A stretch of 64,000 bases of DNA, from contig CAYYIV010000003.1 in the NCBI GenBank assembly GCA_964472095.1, positions 62,001-126,000 of the forward strand. Direction: 5' to 3'. Source of the DNA: Pelagibius sp964472095. GTDB lineage: Bacteria; Pseudomonadota; Alphaproteobacteria; Kiloniellales; Kiloniellaceae. The position numbers and the translations under genes were made by a program. A model generated the notes under the pieces. It was given only the letters and a program-made list of their open reading frames with translations, did not search any database and was not told where the DNA came from. This document shows positions 42,270 through 50,616 of this stretch, in pieces. The first letter of the stretch is position 1; every line of letters starts with the position of its first letter.

Positions 42270-43502
42270 ATGAACCAGCGTCCCGGCAGCGACGAACCCG
42301 ATCTCAGCCGGCAGCGGCAGTCCGCCACGACTGTCTTCCTGGCCTTCCTCCAGCTCGGCTTCACGTCGTTCGGCGGTCCGGTCGCGCACCTGGGGTACTT
42401 CCGCGACGCCTTCGTCGTGCGTCGCCGCTGGATCGACGACAAGGCCTATGCGGACCTTGTGGCACTCTGCCAGTTCCTGCCGGGCCCGGCATCAAGCCAG
42501 GTCGGTATCGGCATCGGGCTCGCCAAGGCGGGGCTGCCGGGCGCGCTTGCCGCCTGGTTCGCCTTCACCATGCCTTCGGCGCTGGCCCTCATTGCCTTCG
42601 GCTACGGGGTGGTCGAATTCCAGGACGCAATGCCGGGCGGGATCCTTCACGGACTGAAGGTGGTTGCGGTCGCGGTGGTCGCGCAGGCCGTCTGGGGCAT
42701 GGCGCGAAGCCTGACGCCGGACGCGCCGCGTGTCACCCTGGCCGTGCTGGCGGCCGCGGCCGTGCTGGCGGCGCCGACCCCGTTCATGCAGGTCGGCGTT
42801 ATCGTCGCCGGCGGTCTGGCTGGGCTGGCGTTTCTGCGCCCGGAGATCGATCCGCGGCACGTCTCTTTGGGTATCGGGATCGGGCGCGGATGGGCGGCCT
42901 TCTCGCTTGCCCTCTTCGCGGTTCTGCTCATCGGCCTGCCGCTGCTGGTGGCCGCCTGGCCGTCCCACACAATGGCCCTGGTCGACAGCTTCTTCCGCTC
43001 CGGGTCGCTGGTGTTCGGTGGCGGCCATGTCGTGCTGCCGCTGCTGCAGTCCGAGGTCGTGCCGCCTGGCTGGGTCTCGAACGACGCCTTTCTCGCCGGC
43101 TACGGTGCGGCGCAGGCGGTGCCTGGGCCGCTTTTCACCTTCTCGGCCTATCTCGGCACGGTGATGGGGCCGGCGCCCAACGGCTGGATCGGCGGGCTGA
43201 TCTGCCTGCTCGCCATCTTCGCGCCGTCGTTCCTTCTGGTCGTCGGCGCGCTGCCGTTCTGGGATGCCCTGCGCCACCTGCGCCTCGTCCAAAAGGCATT
43301 GCTCGGGGTCAATGCCGCCGTCGTCGGCCTTCTGCTCGCCGCCCTATACAGCCCGGTATGGACCAGCGGCATTCTCTCGGCGGGCGACTTCGCCCTGGCG
43401 TTGGCCGCTTTCACCCTGCTGGTCTTCTGGAAGCTCCCACCCTGGCTCGTCGTGGTTCTGAGCGCCCTCGGCGGCTGGGGGCTGCAGATCGCCATGGCCT
43501 GA
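42270..43502 (+). CDS. chrA: Chromate transporter ChrA (two-domain)
   Basis: CHR-family transporter of 410 residues with two homologous halves and about 10-12 membrane helices. N-terminal half signature: FLQLGFTSFGGPVAHLGYFR and LCQFLPGPASSQVGIGIGLA. C-terminal half: SGSLVFGGGHVVLPLLQSEV and AAQAVPGPLFTFSAYLG. These pump chromate out or act as sulfate-like antiporters. It is divergent from arsR2-arsC2 with 196 bases between; a half-copy of the ArsR2 operator near its start suggests possible co-control. The methyltransferase gene follows after two bases. Confidence 0.93.
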   Translation: MNQRPGSDEPDLSRQRQSATTVFLAFLQLGFTSFGGPVAHLGYFRDAFVVRRRWIDDKAYADLVALCQFLPGPASSQVGIGIGLAKAGLPGALAAWFAFTMPSALALIAFGYGVVEFQDAMPGGILHGLKVVAVAVVAQAVWGMARSLTPDAPRVTLAVLAAAAVLAAPTPFMQVGVIVAGGLAGLAFLRPEIDPRHVSLGIGIGRGWAAFSLALFAVLLIGLPLLVAAWPSHTMALVDSFFRSGSLVFGGGHVVLPLLQSEVVPPGWVSNDAFLAGYGAAQAVPGPLFTFSAYLGTVMGPAPNGWIGGLICLLAIFAPSFLLVVGALPFWDALRHLRLVQKALLGVNAAVVGLLLAALYSPVWTSGILSAGDFALALAAFTLLVFWKLPPWLVVVLSALGGWGLQIAMA

Positions 43503-43504
43503 CC

Positions 43505-44203
43505 ATGGCAGGAGACGAAAAGGGCGCGGCGCGGCGCCGCGTCGGCACCGTATCCTGTCCGGTATGCCGCGGCCCGGCCGCCGAGCACTTCCTGCGAGTG
43601 GAGGCGCGTGACTACTGGCGATGCTCGGACTGCCAGGCGCGGTTCCTCGATCCCGGCCAGCTGCCGCAACGTGAGGACGAGCTCAGCCACTATCTGCAGC
43701 ATGACAACGATCCTGACGATCCGGGCTATCGGGGCTTCCTGGCCAAGCTTGCCGACCCGCTTCTGGAAAGGTTGGGGCCGGGCCGTTGTGGCCTCGACTA
43801 CGGCTGTGGTCCGGGGCCGGCCCTGGCGACGATGCTGCGCGAGGCCGGGCACAGCGTGGCGCTCTACGATCCCTTCTTCCATCCCGACCCGGCACCGCTT
43901 CAACGGACATACGACTTCATCGCCTGCAGCGAGACGGCGGAGCACTTTCACGACCCGGCGAGGGAATTCGACTGCCTCGACTGCCTGTTGCGTCCAGGCG
44001 GCTGGCTTGCGGTCATGACCTGTTTCCAGCGCGACGATGCGCGCTTCGCCGACTGGCACTATCGGCGCGACCCGACGCACGTGGTGTTCTATCGCGAAGC
44101 AACGTTTCGCAGGATTGCGGCTCAGCGGGAATGGGCCTGCGAGATTCCGGTGAAGGATGTCGCTCTCATGCGAAAGTCGGGCAAGAGCGCCGGGCGGAGA
44201 TGA
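43505..44203 (+). CDS. SAM-dependent methyltransferase with N-terminal zinc-ribbon
   Basis: Class I methyltransferase of 232 residues. A zinc-ribbon-like start (VSCPVCRGPAAEHF ... YWRCSDCQARFLDP) precedes the SAM-binding motif CGLDYGCGPGPALATM, then SETAEHFHDPAREFDCLDCL, LRPGGWLAVMT. The C-terminus contains DWHYRRDPTHVVFY, common in methyltransferase-type 11/23 proteins. It begins two bases after chrA and is probably co-transcribed. It is not ArsM: the ArsM cysteine set is absent. Substrate unknown. Confidence 0.8.
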   Translation: MAGDEKGAARRRVGTVSCPVCRGPAAEHFLRVEARDYWRCSDCQARFLDPGQLPQREDELSHYLQHDNDPDDPGYRGFLAKLADPLLERLGPGRCGLDYGCGPGPALATMLREAGHSVALYDPFFHPDPAPLQRTYDFIACSETAEHFHDPAREFDCLDCLLRPGGWLAVMTCFQRDDARFADWHYRRDPTHVVFYREATFRRIAAQREWACEIPVKDVALMRKSGKSAGRR

Positions 44204-44249
44204 CGGCCGCTGCCCTCTTGGCACACCCTGCCACGCCGTCCCTCGGCCA

Positions 44250-44282
44250 TAGAGCAGATCAGGGTCGAATGGAATCGCGTCG
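44250..44282 (+). repeat. Dispersed repeat, copy 1
   Basis: Sequence with core AGATCAGGGTCGAATGGA, flanked by TAGAGC on the left and ATCGCGTCG on the right, located 47 bases after the methyltransferase stop. A second copy on the opposite strand occurs at 63680-63712 with about 28 of 32 bases the same. Both copies lie just beyond the 3' end of a gene, in the sense orientation. Confidence 0.6.
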
Positions 44283-44307
44283 TGGTTCCGTCCGATCGCG
44301 ATCCGCG

Positions 44308-45162
44308 CTAGCGGAACAGCACCACCGGAATCTTGCAGGAGCGCACCATCTCCGTGGTTGTCGAGCCGATGATGAGGCTGCGGATGCGGGAGTGGCCGTA
44401 GGCCCCCATCACCAGGAGATCGATCTTTTCGGACTCGACGGCCTGTGAGATCACGACGTCGGGCTGGCCCGGAACCACCGCGGCATCCACCGTATAGCCG
44501 CCGGCCTTGAGCACGGCCTGGGCGTCGACCAGCCGCTTGCGGCTCTCCTCCGTCTCCGGCCCGACCGTCAGCAGGCGGCACCTCAGCCCGGCGAAGAGCT
44601 CGCTGCGGGCGATGTGGTCCACCGCCTTCATGCTACTGGTGCCGCCGTCATAGGCGACGAGGAAGCTCTCGATCGGCTTGAAGGCGCGCGATGCGACGAA
44701 CACCGGCCGGTGGCAGGATCGGACGACACGCTCGAGGTTGGAGCCGAGGTGCAATTTCGCGAAGTCGGCCGCCTCGCCGCGCTTGCCGACCACCACCATG
44801 TCGGCCTCGGCCTCGAATTCGGTCACCGTCTCGACGACGTCGCCGATGCGCAGCTTCGTGGTCACCTCGGCAACCCCGGCGGCTTCGATGACCGCCTTGG
44901 CGTCGTCGAGGATCGCGCGGCCGCGCTTCTGTGCCAGCTTGGCGCGCTGCGCATCGAGCGCGCTGAGTTCCTCCAGCAGGGCGGTGCGGGCGCCCAGGGT
45001 GATGTTGCCGCTCAGGTTGGCGGGGGCGCTGGCCGTCTCGCGGCGCCCGAGCACATGCAGCAGGTCTACGCCCGCACCGGTTCGCCGCGCCGCCCAGGCG
45101 GCATGGTCGCAGACGCTCTGCGTATAGGTCGAGCCGTCAACAAGGGCGATAAGCTTTGCCAT
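44308..45162 (-). CDS. Tandem universal stress protein (UspA domains x2)
   Basis: Cytoplasmic protein of 284 residues with two Usp domains (about 1-150 and 160-284). The C-terminal domain keeps the ATP-binding pattern GAYGHSRIRSLIIGSTTTEM (G-2x-G-9x-G-S/T); the N-terminal one has VVVGKRGEAADFAKLHLGSN. It lies 20 bases downstream of a SulP transporter gene on the same strand. SulP-Usp neighbours recur in bacteria, where the Usp protein may regulate the transporter. ATG at 45162 is preceded by GGGAGGAAACC. Confidence 0.9.
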   Translation of the reverse strand: MAKLIALVDGSTYTQSVCDHAAWAARRTGAGVDLLHVLGRRETASAPANLSGNITLGARTALLEELSALDAQRAKLAQKRGRAILDDAKAVIEAAGVAEVTTKLRIGDVVETVTEFEAEADMVVVGKRGEAADFAKLHLGSNLERVVRSCHRPVFVASRAFKPIESFLVAYDGGTSSMKAVDHIARSELFAGLRCRLLTVGPETEESRKRLVDAQAVLKAGGYTVDAAVVPGQPDVVISQAVESEKIDLLVMGAYGHSRIRSLIIGSTTTEMVRSCKIPVVLFR

Positions 45163-45182
45163 GGTTTCCTCCCTGCTTTCCC

Positions 45183-46667
45183 TCAGTGCCCCATGAGGCG
45201 TTCGAGTGCCCCGGGCTTATCGTGGATCGCCAGCTTGTCGACGATGGTCTCGCTGGCCTTGTTCAAGCCGAGGATCTCGACCTCCGCGCCCTCGCGGCGG
45301 AACTTCAGGATGATCATATCCAAGGCGGCGACGCTTGAAATATCCCAGATATGGGCGTGGCTGACGTCGATGGTGACCTTTTCGAGCGCTTCCTTGAAAT
45401 CGAAGGCGGCGGTGAAGGCGTCGGCGGAAGCAAAGAAGACCTGGCCCTCGACCAGATAGCAGCGCGCCGTGCCGTCTTCGGAGAGGGTCGAGGTGACGCG
45501 GAAGATCTGGGCGATCTTCCAGGCGAAGAAGATGCCGGAAAGCAGCACGCCGACCAGCACGCCGATTGCCAGATTGTGGGTGAGCACCACGCAGACCACC
45601 GTCGCCAGCATGACCAGGGAAGAGCTGCGCGGATGGTCCTTCAGGTTCTTGATCGACGACCAACTGAAGGTGCCGATCGCCACCATGATCATGATGGCGA
45701 CCAGCGCCGCCATCGGGATCTGCTTCACCCAGTCACCCAGCACGACGATCATGAACAGCAGGAAGAGGCCGGCGCAGGCCGTGGAAAGCCGGCCCCGCCC
45801 GCCTGATTTCACGTTGATCATCGACTGGCCGATCATGGCGCAGCCCGCCATGCCGCCGATGAAGCCGGTCGCCGTGTTGGCGATGCCCTGGCCGATGCAC
45901 TCCTGGTTCCTGTTGCTGGGCGTGTCCGTCAGGTCATCGACGATGGTCGCGGTCATCAGCGATTCCAGCAGGCCGACCGCCGCCACCGCCGCCGAATAGG
46001 GCAGCACGATCATCAACGTCTCGAGGGTCAGCGGCACGTCCGGCAGCAGGAATACCGGCAGCGTGGACGGCAACTCGCCCATGTCTCCGACGGTCCGCAC
46101 ATCCAGGCCGAGAACCATCGCCGCCGCTGTCAGGGCCAGGATGCAGACGAGCGGCGAGGGAATGGACTTGGTGAGAAAGGGGAAGAGGTAAATGATCGCC
46201 AGGCCTCCTGCGACCAGGACATAGGTGAGCCAGGGCACGCCGATCAGCTCCGGAAGCTGCGCGATAAAGATGAGGATCGCCAGCGCGTTGACGAAGCCGG
46301 TGATCACCGAGCGCGATACGAAGCGCATGAGATAGCCGAGCCGCAGAATGCCGGCGGCAATCTGCAGCAGGCCAGCGACGACCGTCGCCGCCAGCAGGTA
46401 TTGCAGCCCATGGTCCTTGACCAGGGTGATCATCAGGACCGCCGTCGCGGCGGTGGCGGCCGAGATCATGCCGGGCCGCCCGCCGGTGATCGCCGTGAGG
46501 ACGGCGATCGAGAAGGAGGCGAAGAGGCCCACCTTGGGGTCGACCCCCGCGATGATCGAAAAAGCGATGGCTTCGGGAATGAGCGCCAGGGCGACGACCA
46601 GCCCGGCCAGCACGTCGCCGCGGAGGTTGCCGAACCATTGGTCGCGGTAAGCGAAGAGAGCGTTCAT
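45183..46667 (-). CDS. SulP-family anion transporter with STAS domain
   Basis: SLC26/SulP transporter of 494 residues. The membrane domain (~1-390) begins GDVLAGLVVALALIPEAIAF with the family motif in helix 1-3, and has GGRPGMISAATAATAVLM, NQECIGQGIANTATGFIGGM and AGCAMIGQSMINVKSGGRGR. The C-terminal STAS domain spans ~400-490 (LVEGQVFFASADAFTAAFDF, VTIDVSHAHIWDISSVAALD). Substrates in this family include sulfate, bicarbonate and C4-dicarboxylates; the sequence does not decide. Operon with the Usp gene. Confidence 0.92.
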   Translation of the reverse strand: MNALFAYRDQWFGNLRGDVLAGLVVALALIPEAIAFSIIAGVDPKVGLFASFSIAVLTAITGGRPGMISAATAATAVLMITLVKDHGLQYLLAATVVAGLLQIAAGILRLGYLMRFVSRSVITGFVNALAILIFIAQLPELIGVPWLTYVLVAGGLAIIYLFPFLTKSIPSPLVCILALTAAAMVLGLDVRTVGDMGELPSTLPVFLLPDVPLTLETLMIVLPYSAAVAAVGLLESLMTATIVDDLTDTPSNRNQECIGQGIANTATGFIGGMAGCAMIGQSMINVKSGGRGRLSTACAGLFLLFMIVVLGDWVKQIPMAALVAIMIMVAIGTFSWSSIKNLKDHPRSSSLVMLATVVCVVLTHNLAIGVLVGVLLSGIFFAWKIAQIFRVTSTLSEDGTARCYLVEGQVFFASADAFTAAFDFKEALEKVTIDVSHAHIWDISSVAALDMIILKFRREGAEVEILGLNKASETIVDKLAIHDKPGALERLMGH

Positions 46668-46942
46668 GGAGATCCTGGGTAATGGGGCCCGTGCGGATCG
46701 TGCGATCCGTCTGAAATATTTCGATTTCTGGCGGGTTTTCCGGCGGATCGGCGGCCGGCGGAGCCACCCGGGATCTCACCGGGTCCGAGCGAATGGGCTA
46801 TTGATAGGCGGGGCTTTGCTGCACTGCAACATAATTATCGACGGTTGCCGGCAGGGGCTGTACGGGCAGGGGGAAACCGCCGGCAGCACTCGTGAAAGCC
46901 AGGGCTGGCCTGCTCGTCCTGCCTGAGTCCCTGGGAGACCGG

Positions 46943-47875
46943 TTAGTTGACCTGCACGTCCGGGTGTCCACCGCCGATCATCGGGGCATCGGGGCGGATT
47001 GGCTGAAGCGAGCCGGGCATTCCGTCGCCGATCGCCTGGGCCGGCTCACCCGAGTCCGGCGAGAGAGCCATCGTAGGCACGCCATCGTTCACACGCGCCC
47101 GCCCGATCGCCGCCCGCACGACGTGGCCGAGATCGTCTGTCTCCGATCCGGCGGAACTCGTGGTCATGGCAAAGGCGAGAGGGCCGTCGAGCCAGTACAG
47201 GACGCTGACTTCATCCGCCTCAGCTTTACCTATGCGGCTGCTCGCCTCTTCCCAACGCGGGCGCAGGAACAGATTGATCGTCGTGCTGTCGCTGCGCCGA
47301 TAAAGGAGCCGAACCATGGGATCGCTTTCAGGCCCGAGCTTTTCCTTGGCGACCAGACTGAACCCGTAAGCTTCCAGGTCCGGTGTCGTCAGTTCGAGCG
47401 CGATCCGTCGGTTGAGCCAGCCAAGCGGTTGGGACACGGTTTCGCCATTGACGGCTGACACAGCTGTTTCCCCGGCAACCACCGTGCGGTGGTTCGCCGC
47501 TGCGCGCTCGACAAAGGACGCCGGCCCCAATCGATCCTCCTGACCGTTCTGTCCGATCAGCCAACCGGCCCATGACGAGGCCAGCAGCAATGCGACGGCA
47601 GCAGCGACCTGGGCGAGCTTCCGGCCGGCAGGGCGCGCGGTTGCGGCCCGCAGCACGGCGCTCAATTGGTCCGGGACCGGGTCGTACAGCACCGATCCGT
47701 AGAGCGCCTTGAGATCCTCGTTCTGCACGCGGATCTCGTCGACGTAGGCCGCTGCCTTGGCGTTCTTCGAAAGGTAGCGCTCCACTTCCTCCCTGCGCGC
47801 CAGATCCGTCTCAAGCAATCCGTCGGCATAGGCAAGAAGGTCGATCTCCCGAATCGACTCGTGTCGCTTCATCAC
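46943..47875 (-). CDS. Membrane anti-sigma factor
   Basis: Protein of 310 residues coupled by a four-base overlap to the ECF sigma gene. The N-terminal cytoplasmic part (~1-85, ESIREIDLLAYADGLLETDL, ARREEVERYLSKNAKAAAYV) is the anti-sigma region seen in many single-pass regulators. One membrane helix spans ~88-110 (KLAQVAAAVALLLASSWAGW). The periplasmic domain of ~200 residues would perceive an envelope signal. No zinc-binding HxxxCxxC is present. It should hold the sigma factor inactive until stress. Confidence 0.82.
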   Translation of the reverse strand: MMKRHESIREIDLLAYADGLLETDLARREEVERYLSKNAKAAAYVDEIRVQNEDLKALYGSVLYDPVPDQLSAVLRAATARPAGRKLAQVAAAVALLLASSWAGWLIGQNGQEDRLGPASFVERAAANHRTVVAGETAVSAVNGETVSQPLGWLNRRIALELTTPDLEAYGFSLVAKEKLGPESDPMVRLLYRRSDSTTINLFLRPRWEEASSRIGKAEADEVSVLYWLDGPLAFAMTTSSAGSETDDLGHVVRAAIGRARVNDGVPTMALSPDSGEPAQAIGDGMPGSLQPIRPDAPMIGGGHPDVQVN

Positions 47876-48426
47876 TTCACCCTCCGCAGAATGCGCTGGC
47901 GGGTTGCCGGCGGCCGCAGTTCACGCAGAGCCTGGCGCCCGCGCGACAACCGCGAACGGACAGTGCCGATCGGCACGTTCAGAATCTCGGCGGCCTCGTC
48001 GTAGGCGACGCCCTCGAGCGCCACAAGGAGGACGACGACCCGCTGCTCGTCGGGCAGACGGTCAACCGCTTCGCCGATATCCCGACATTCCATCCGGTGA
48101 TCCTGGTTTGGCGGATGAGAGGCAGCGGCGTCGATGACCTCGGGCCCCAGGGAAAGCTCCGATCGACGTCGGCTCCGTCGGTGATCGATGTGGGTGCGAT
48201 AGAGCATGCTGAACAGCCAGCTTCGCAGGCTTCCCTTGCGGCGCCATAGGAGCCGCTTCGTTAGCGCTCGCTCCAGGCAATCCTGCACGACATCGTCGGC
48301 TTCGTGAGGATCCTTCGTCAGCGCAAGCGCAAAGCGCCGCAGGTGCGGGATCTGCCTGGCGATCGCCCATTTCAGATCGTCCACGGATACTCCATCGCCT
48401 GTGGCGCAGCCTTCCTGCTGCGCCAT
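47872..48426 (-). CDS. ECF-type RNA polymerase sigma factor
   Basis: Sigma-70-family factor of 184 residues with region 2 (RRFALALTKDPHEADDVVQD, CLERAL ... GSLRSWLFSMLYRTHIDHRR) and region 4 (RLPDEQRVVVLLVALEGVAY, DEAAEILNVPIGTVRSRLSR). A GTG 105 bases upstream is open, but a promoter of the sigma's own type (GGAAC-N17-CGTC) lies between it and the ATG at 48426, so the shorter start is chosen. Forms an operon with the anti-sigma gene and is divergent from the DUF4168 gene, which has a matching promoter. Confidence 0.88.
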   Translation of the reverse strand: MAQQEGCATGDGVSVDDLKWAIARQIPHLRRFALALTKDPHEADDVVQDCLERALTKRLLWRRKGSLRSWLFSMLYRTHIDHRRSRRRSELSLGPEVIDAAASHPPNQDHRMECRDIGEAVDRLPDEQRVVVLLVALEGVAYDEAAEILNVPIGTVRSRLSRGRQALRELRPPATRQRILRRVK

Positions 48427-48453
48427 GGCCAAACGGCTGCCGAACAACCAATG

Positions 48454-48479
48454 GACGGATGGCGAGCCGCAATGGTTCC
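48454..48479 (-). promoter_or_regulatory. ECF-type promoter driving the sigma/anti-sigma operon
   Basis: On the minus strand GGAAC (48479-48475) is followed after 17 bases by CGTC (48457-48454), the form used by many ECF sigma factors. It sits 28 bases upstream of the sigma ATG. The -10 end reads CCGTCCAT, identical to the promoter on the other strand at 48511. Confidence 0.75.
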
Positions 48480-48510
48480 CGATGATTTGATAAATTTCTG
48501 TGTGCGCGCC

Positions 48511-48536
48511 GGAACTTTCCGTTCTTGCCACCCGTC
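48511..48536 (+). promoter_or_regulatory. ECF-type promoter driving the DUF4168 gene
   Basis: GGAAC (48511-48515), a 17-base spacer, and CGTC (48533-48536), with the shared extension GCCA-C-CCGTCCAT of its minus-strand twin. Transcription would start near 48543, giving a leader of about 66 bases before the ATG at 48609. Confidence 0.75.
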
Positions 48537-48608
48537 CATGCCCGTGAAGGCAGCGGCACGCCGCATCACACCTTAAATGTCCCCCATAACCGTCAGGAGC
48601 AGCTACCT

Positions 48609-49013
48609 ATGTTCAGCCAAACCCAGATTACCACCCGAAACTTGTCTCCCAGCCGAGCCTCAATCCTGCTCGTTGCTCTTGCAGGGGCCCTGCTCTTCCT
48701 GTCGTCGATCCTGGTGCAGCCTGTCGCCGCCCAACAGGCGGCGCCCAGCGACTACAGCGAGCAGGATCTGGAAGCTTTCGCTGCAGCGGCGCTCAAAGTC
48801 GAGCAGTTGAACGAGAAATGGATCCCGCAGATCGCCGAAGCATCGACCGCCGACGAGAACGCGGCGATGCGCCAGCGTGCCATGGAAGAGATGCGCGATG
48901 CCGTGCGCGAGGAAGGTCTGACCATCCAGGAGTACAACGGAATCTACGACACGGCGCAGAGAAATCCGGAGGTGATGGAAGTCATCGAGTCGCACCGCGA
49001 TTCGCTGCGCTAA
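48609..49013 (+). CDS. Secreted DUF4168-family protein
   Basis: Protein of 134 residues with signal peptide (about 1-40, ILLVALAGALLFLSSILVQP, cleavage near VAAQQ). The mature part matches DUF4168: YSEQDLEAFAAAALKVEQLN, EKW, then MRDAVREEGLTIQEYNGIYD. DUF4168 proteins are small helical periplasmic proteins of unknown function, abundant in cyanobacteria and proteobacteria. AGGAG precedes the ATG. Its promoter matches that of the divergent ECF sigma factor, so it is probably part of that envelope-stress response. Confidence 0.87.
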   Translation: MFSQTQITTRNLSPSRASILLVALAGALLFLSSILVQPVAAQQAAPSDYSEQDLEAFAAAALKVEQLNEKWIPQIAEASTADENAAMRQRAMEEMRDAVREEGLTIQEYNGIYDTAQRNPEVMEVIESHRDSLR

Positions 49014-49014
49014 G

Positions 49015-49030
49015 CCGTTCCATCGAACGG
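49015..49030 (+). terminator. Short hairpin after the DUF4168 gene
   Basis: CCGTTC-CATC-GAACGG starts two bases after the stop. The 6-bp stem is without a T run, so it is at most a weak or Rho-dependent terminator. Confidence 0.35.
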
Positions 49031-49155
49031 TGCGATCAGAGAACCTTCACCGTTCCCGCGCCGTCGATGGATCACTCGGCCGCTTGGCTGCTGCAGCCGA
49101 GAGGGTATTTGCGATGCTGCCTTGCGCGCCCTTCAAAGACGAAAGGAGTTTCTCG

Positions 49156-49287
49156 ATGAGACGCAATCTTTCCATTCTGCTCGCCGGGCTGTTTCTGGCT
49201 GCCGGCCTCGCTGCCTGCGACGACCCCGCCGGTGGCGGCGGCCAGCAACAGCCGCCGCCTGCGCCTCAGTCGCAGCCCGCACAGTAA
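49156..49287 (+). CDS. Small lipoprotein, 43 residues
   Basis: Very short protein with a lipoprotein signal: MRRNLSILLAGLFLAAGLAA followed by Cys21 (lipobox LAAC). The mature part is only 23 residues of Gly, Gln, Pro and Ala (GGGGQQQPPPAPQSQPAQ). GAAAGGAG lies seven bases before the ATG. It follows the DUF4168 gene on the same strand and may belong to the same response. Similar 'CDDP' mini-lipoproteins are common and lack assigned functions. Confidence 0.75.
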   Translation: MRRNLSILLAGLFLAAGLAACDDPAGGGGQQQPPPAPQSQPAQ

Positions 49288-49338
49288 ACCCAATTGCTGG
49301 ATGAGGGCCGGTGTCTGCGACGACACCGGTCCTCTTGC

Positions 49339-50553
49339 TTACGATGAGTTGGCATCCCGCCGGAAGAGCAGGCGCATCGCGGCGAGCCGCAGGAGCTCCG
49401 CAGCGGAGCCGGCCAGCAGGCCCCAGAAGGGATCCACCCAGAGCGTGACGCCCGCCGTGATTGCGATGACCGGCCAACAGGACGGTCGGCAGTCGAACAG
49501 CCGCCACGTGAGTGCCAACTCGCCGGCGGCCATCAGCAGCAGCGCGCCGAGACCGGCCGCCGGTATGGCGGCGAGAAGGCTAAGGCCGAGGTTGCCGGGC
49601 AGCAGGGCAATGGCGAGCAGTGCCAGGCCGAGGACGAGCGGAGCGCTACCGCTGCGGGCCCCGAAGCGATGATGCGCCGCAAGGCCTCCGGCGCCATGGC
49701 ACATGGGCAGGGCGCCGAGTGGCGTCAGCAGCAGGTTGGCGAGGCCGCTGGTAACCGCCAGTCGCTTCGGCGTGACATGGGCGGCGCGCGCCCCGAAGTA
49801 GTCACCGGCCAGGAGCGCAGTCAGCAGCACCGCGTTGGTGAAGGTAAGCGACAGCTGCGGCAGGACAAAAAGCGAGAAGGCGCGTTCCACCTCTGCCAGC
49901 GACGGCCAGACGGTCAACGGCAAGGCCGGTGGCGAGAGGCTCTCCAGGCCAATGCCGGGGGCGCCCAGCCAGGTCGCCAGGACTACGGCCGCTGCGACGG
50001 CGATCAGGGCCGAAGGCGCGGCCGGGACGAACAAGAAGCCGAGGAGAAGAACCAGGGTCGGCACTGCGACCAGCGGTGCCGTCGCCATCAGCTCGAGGCT
50101 GACCAGGGCCAGGGCCGCGCCGAGTCCGAGCTGCAGCCCGGCGAGCACAGACTGGGGGACGATGCGGGCCAGCCGCGCGATCCAGCCGGTCATGCCGAGG
50201 AGCAGCAGAACGACGCCGATCATGATGCCGCTGACGGCAAGCTCTGCGGGGCTGAACTGCGCCGTCAGCAGCAGAGCCGCGACGGCCTTCATGGGCTGGA
50301 CCGGGATCGGCAGGCGATAATAGGCGGCCGTGGCGATATAGAAGACGGCAAAGCCGACCAGGACTGGCAGCGGGGCCAGGCCGACCACGGCGATGGTGCC
50401 GAGCATCAGCGGCAGCAGCGTGCCGAGGTCGCCCAGCGCGCCGCTCAGTTCACGCAGATTGAAGGCAAATCTTTCGCCCTGCAGCCTCGCCACAGTGTGC
50501 TCCACCCGGGTTCTCTTGGCCGGCAGGAGAACATGGAGAAGGTCCGTGCTCAA
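49339..50553 (-). CDS. MOT1-type molybdate/sulfate transporter
   Basis: Membrane protein of 404 residues with about ten helices, of the MOT1-like SulP relatives. Signatures: FNLRELSGALGDLGTLLPLM near the N-terminus, the substrate motif LPIPVQPMKAVAALLL, and LGALPMCHGAGGLAAHHRFG followed by ARSGSAPL. MOT1 proteins carry molybdate with high affinity, fitting a genome region rich in molybdenum enzymes (CODH, IorAB, AioAB). The remnant of a ModE-like regulator lies just upstream. The start used is the first ATG at 50553, with a charged N-terminal extension of ~25 residues. Confidence 0.88.
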   Translation of the reverse strand: MSTDLLHVLLPAKRTRVEHTVARLQGERFAFNLRELSGALGDLGTLLPLMLGTIAVVGLAPLPVLVGFAVFYIATAAYYRLPIPVQPMKAVAALLLTAQFSPAELAVSGIMIGVVLLLLGMTGWIARLARIVPQSVLAGLQLGLGAALALVSLELMATAPLVAVPTLVLLLGFLFVPAAPSALIAVAAAVVLATWLGAPGIGLESLSPPALPLTVWPSLAEVERAFSLFVLPQLSLTFTNAVLLTALLAGDYFGARAAHVTPKRLAVTSGLANLLLTPLGALPMCHGAGGLAAHHRFGARSGSAPLVLGLALLAIALLPGNLGLSLLAAIPAAGLGALLLMAAGELALTWRLFDCRPSCWPVIAITAGVTLWVDPFWGLLAGSAAELLRLAAMRLLFRRDANSS

Positions 50554-50616
50554 TATGGCATCTCGTGCATATCGAACCTGCCGGCATCGGCTCGCCCGGG
50601 AAAATTGGTATGAATT

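Noticed and set aside
43505..44203. Arsenite methyltransferase ArsM next to the arsenic island
   Set aside because: The protein has a zinc-ribbon start and a generic SAM site but lacks the conserved arsenic-binding cysteines of ArsM.
48427..48531. GTG start for the ECF sigma factor at 48531
   Set aside because: The sigma's own-type promoter at 48479-48454 lies downstream of that codon, so it would not be on the transcript.
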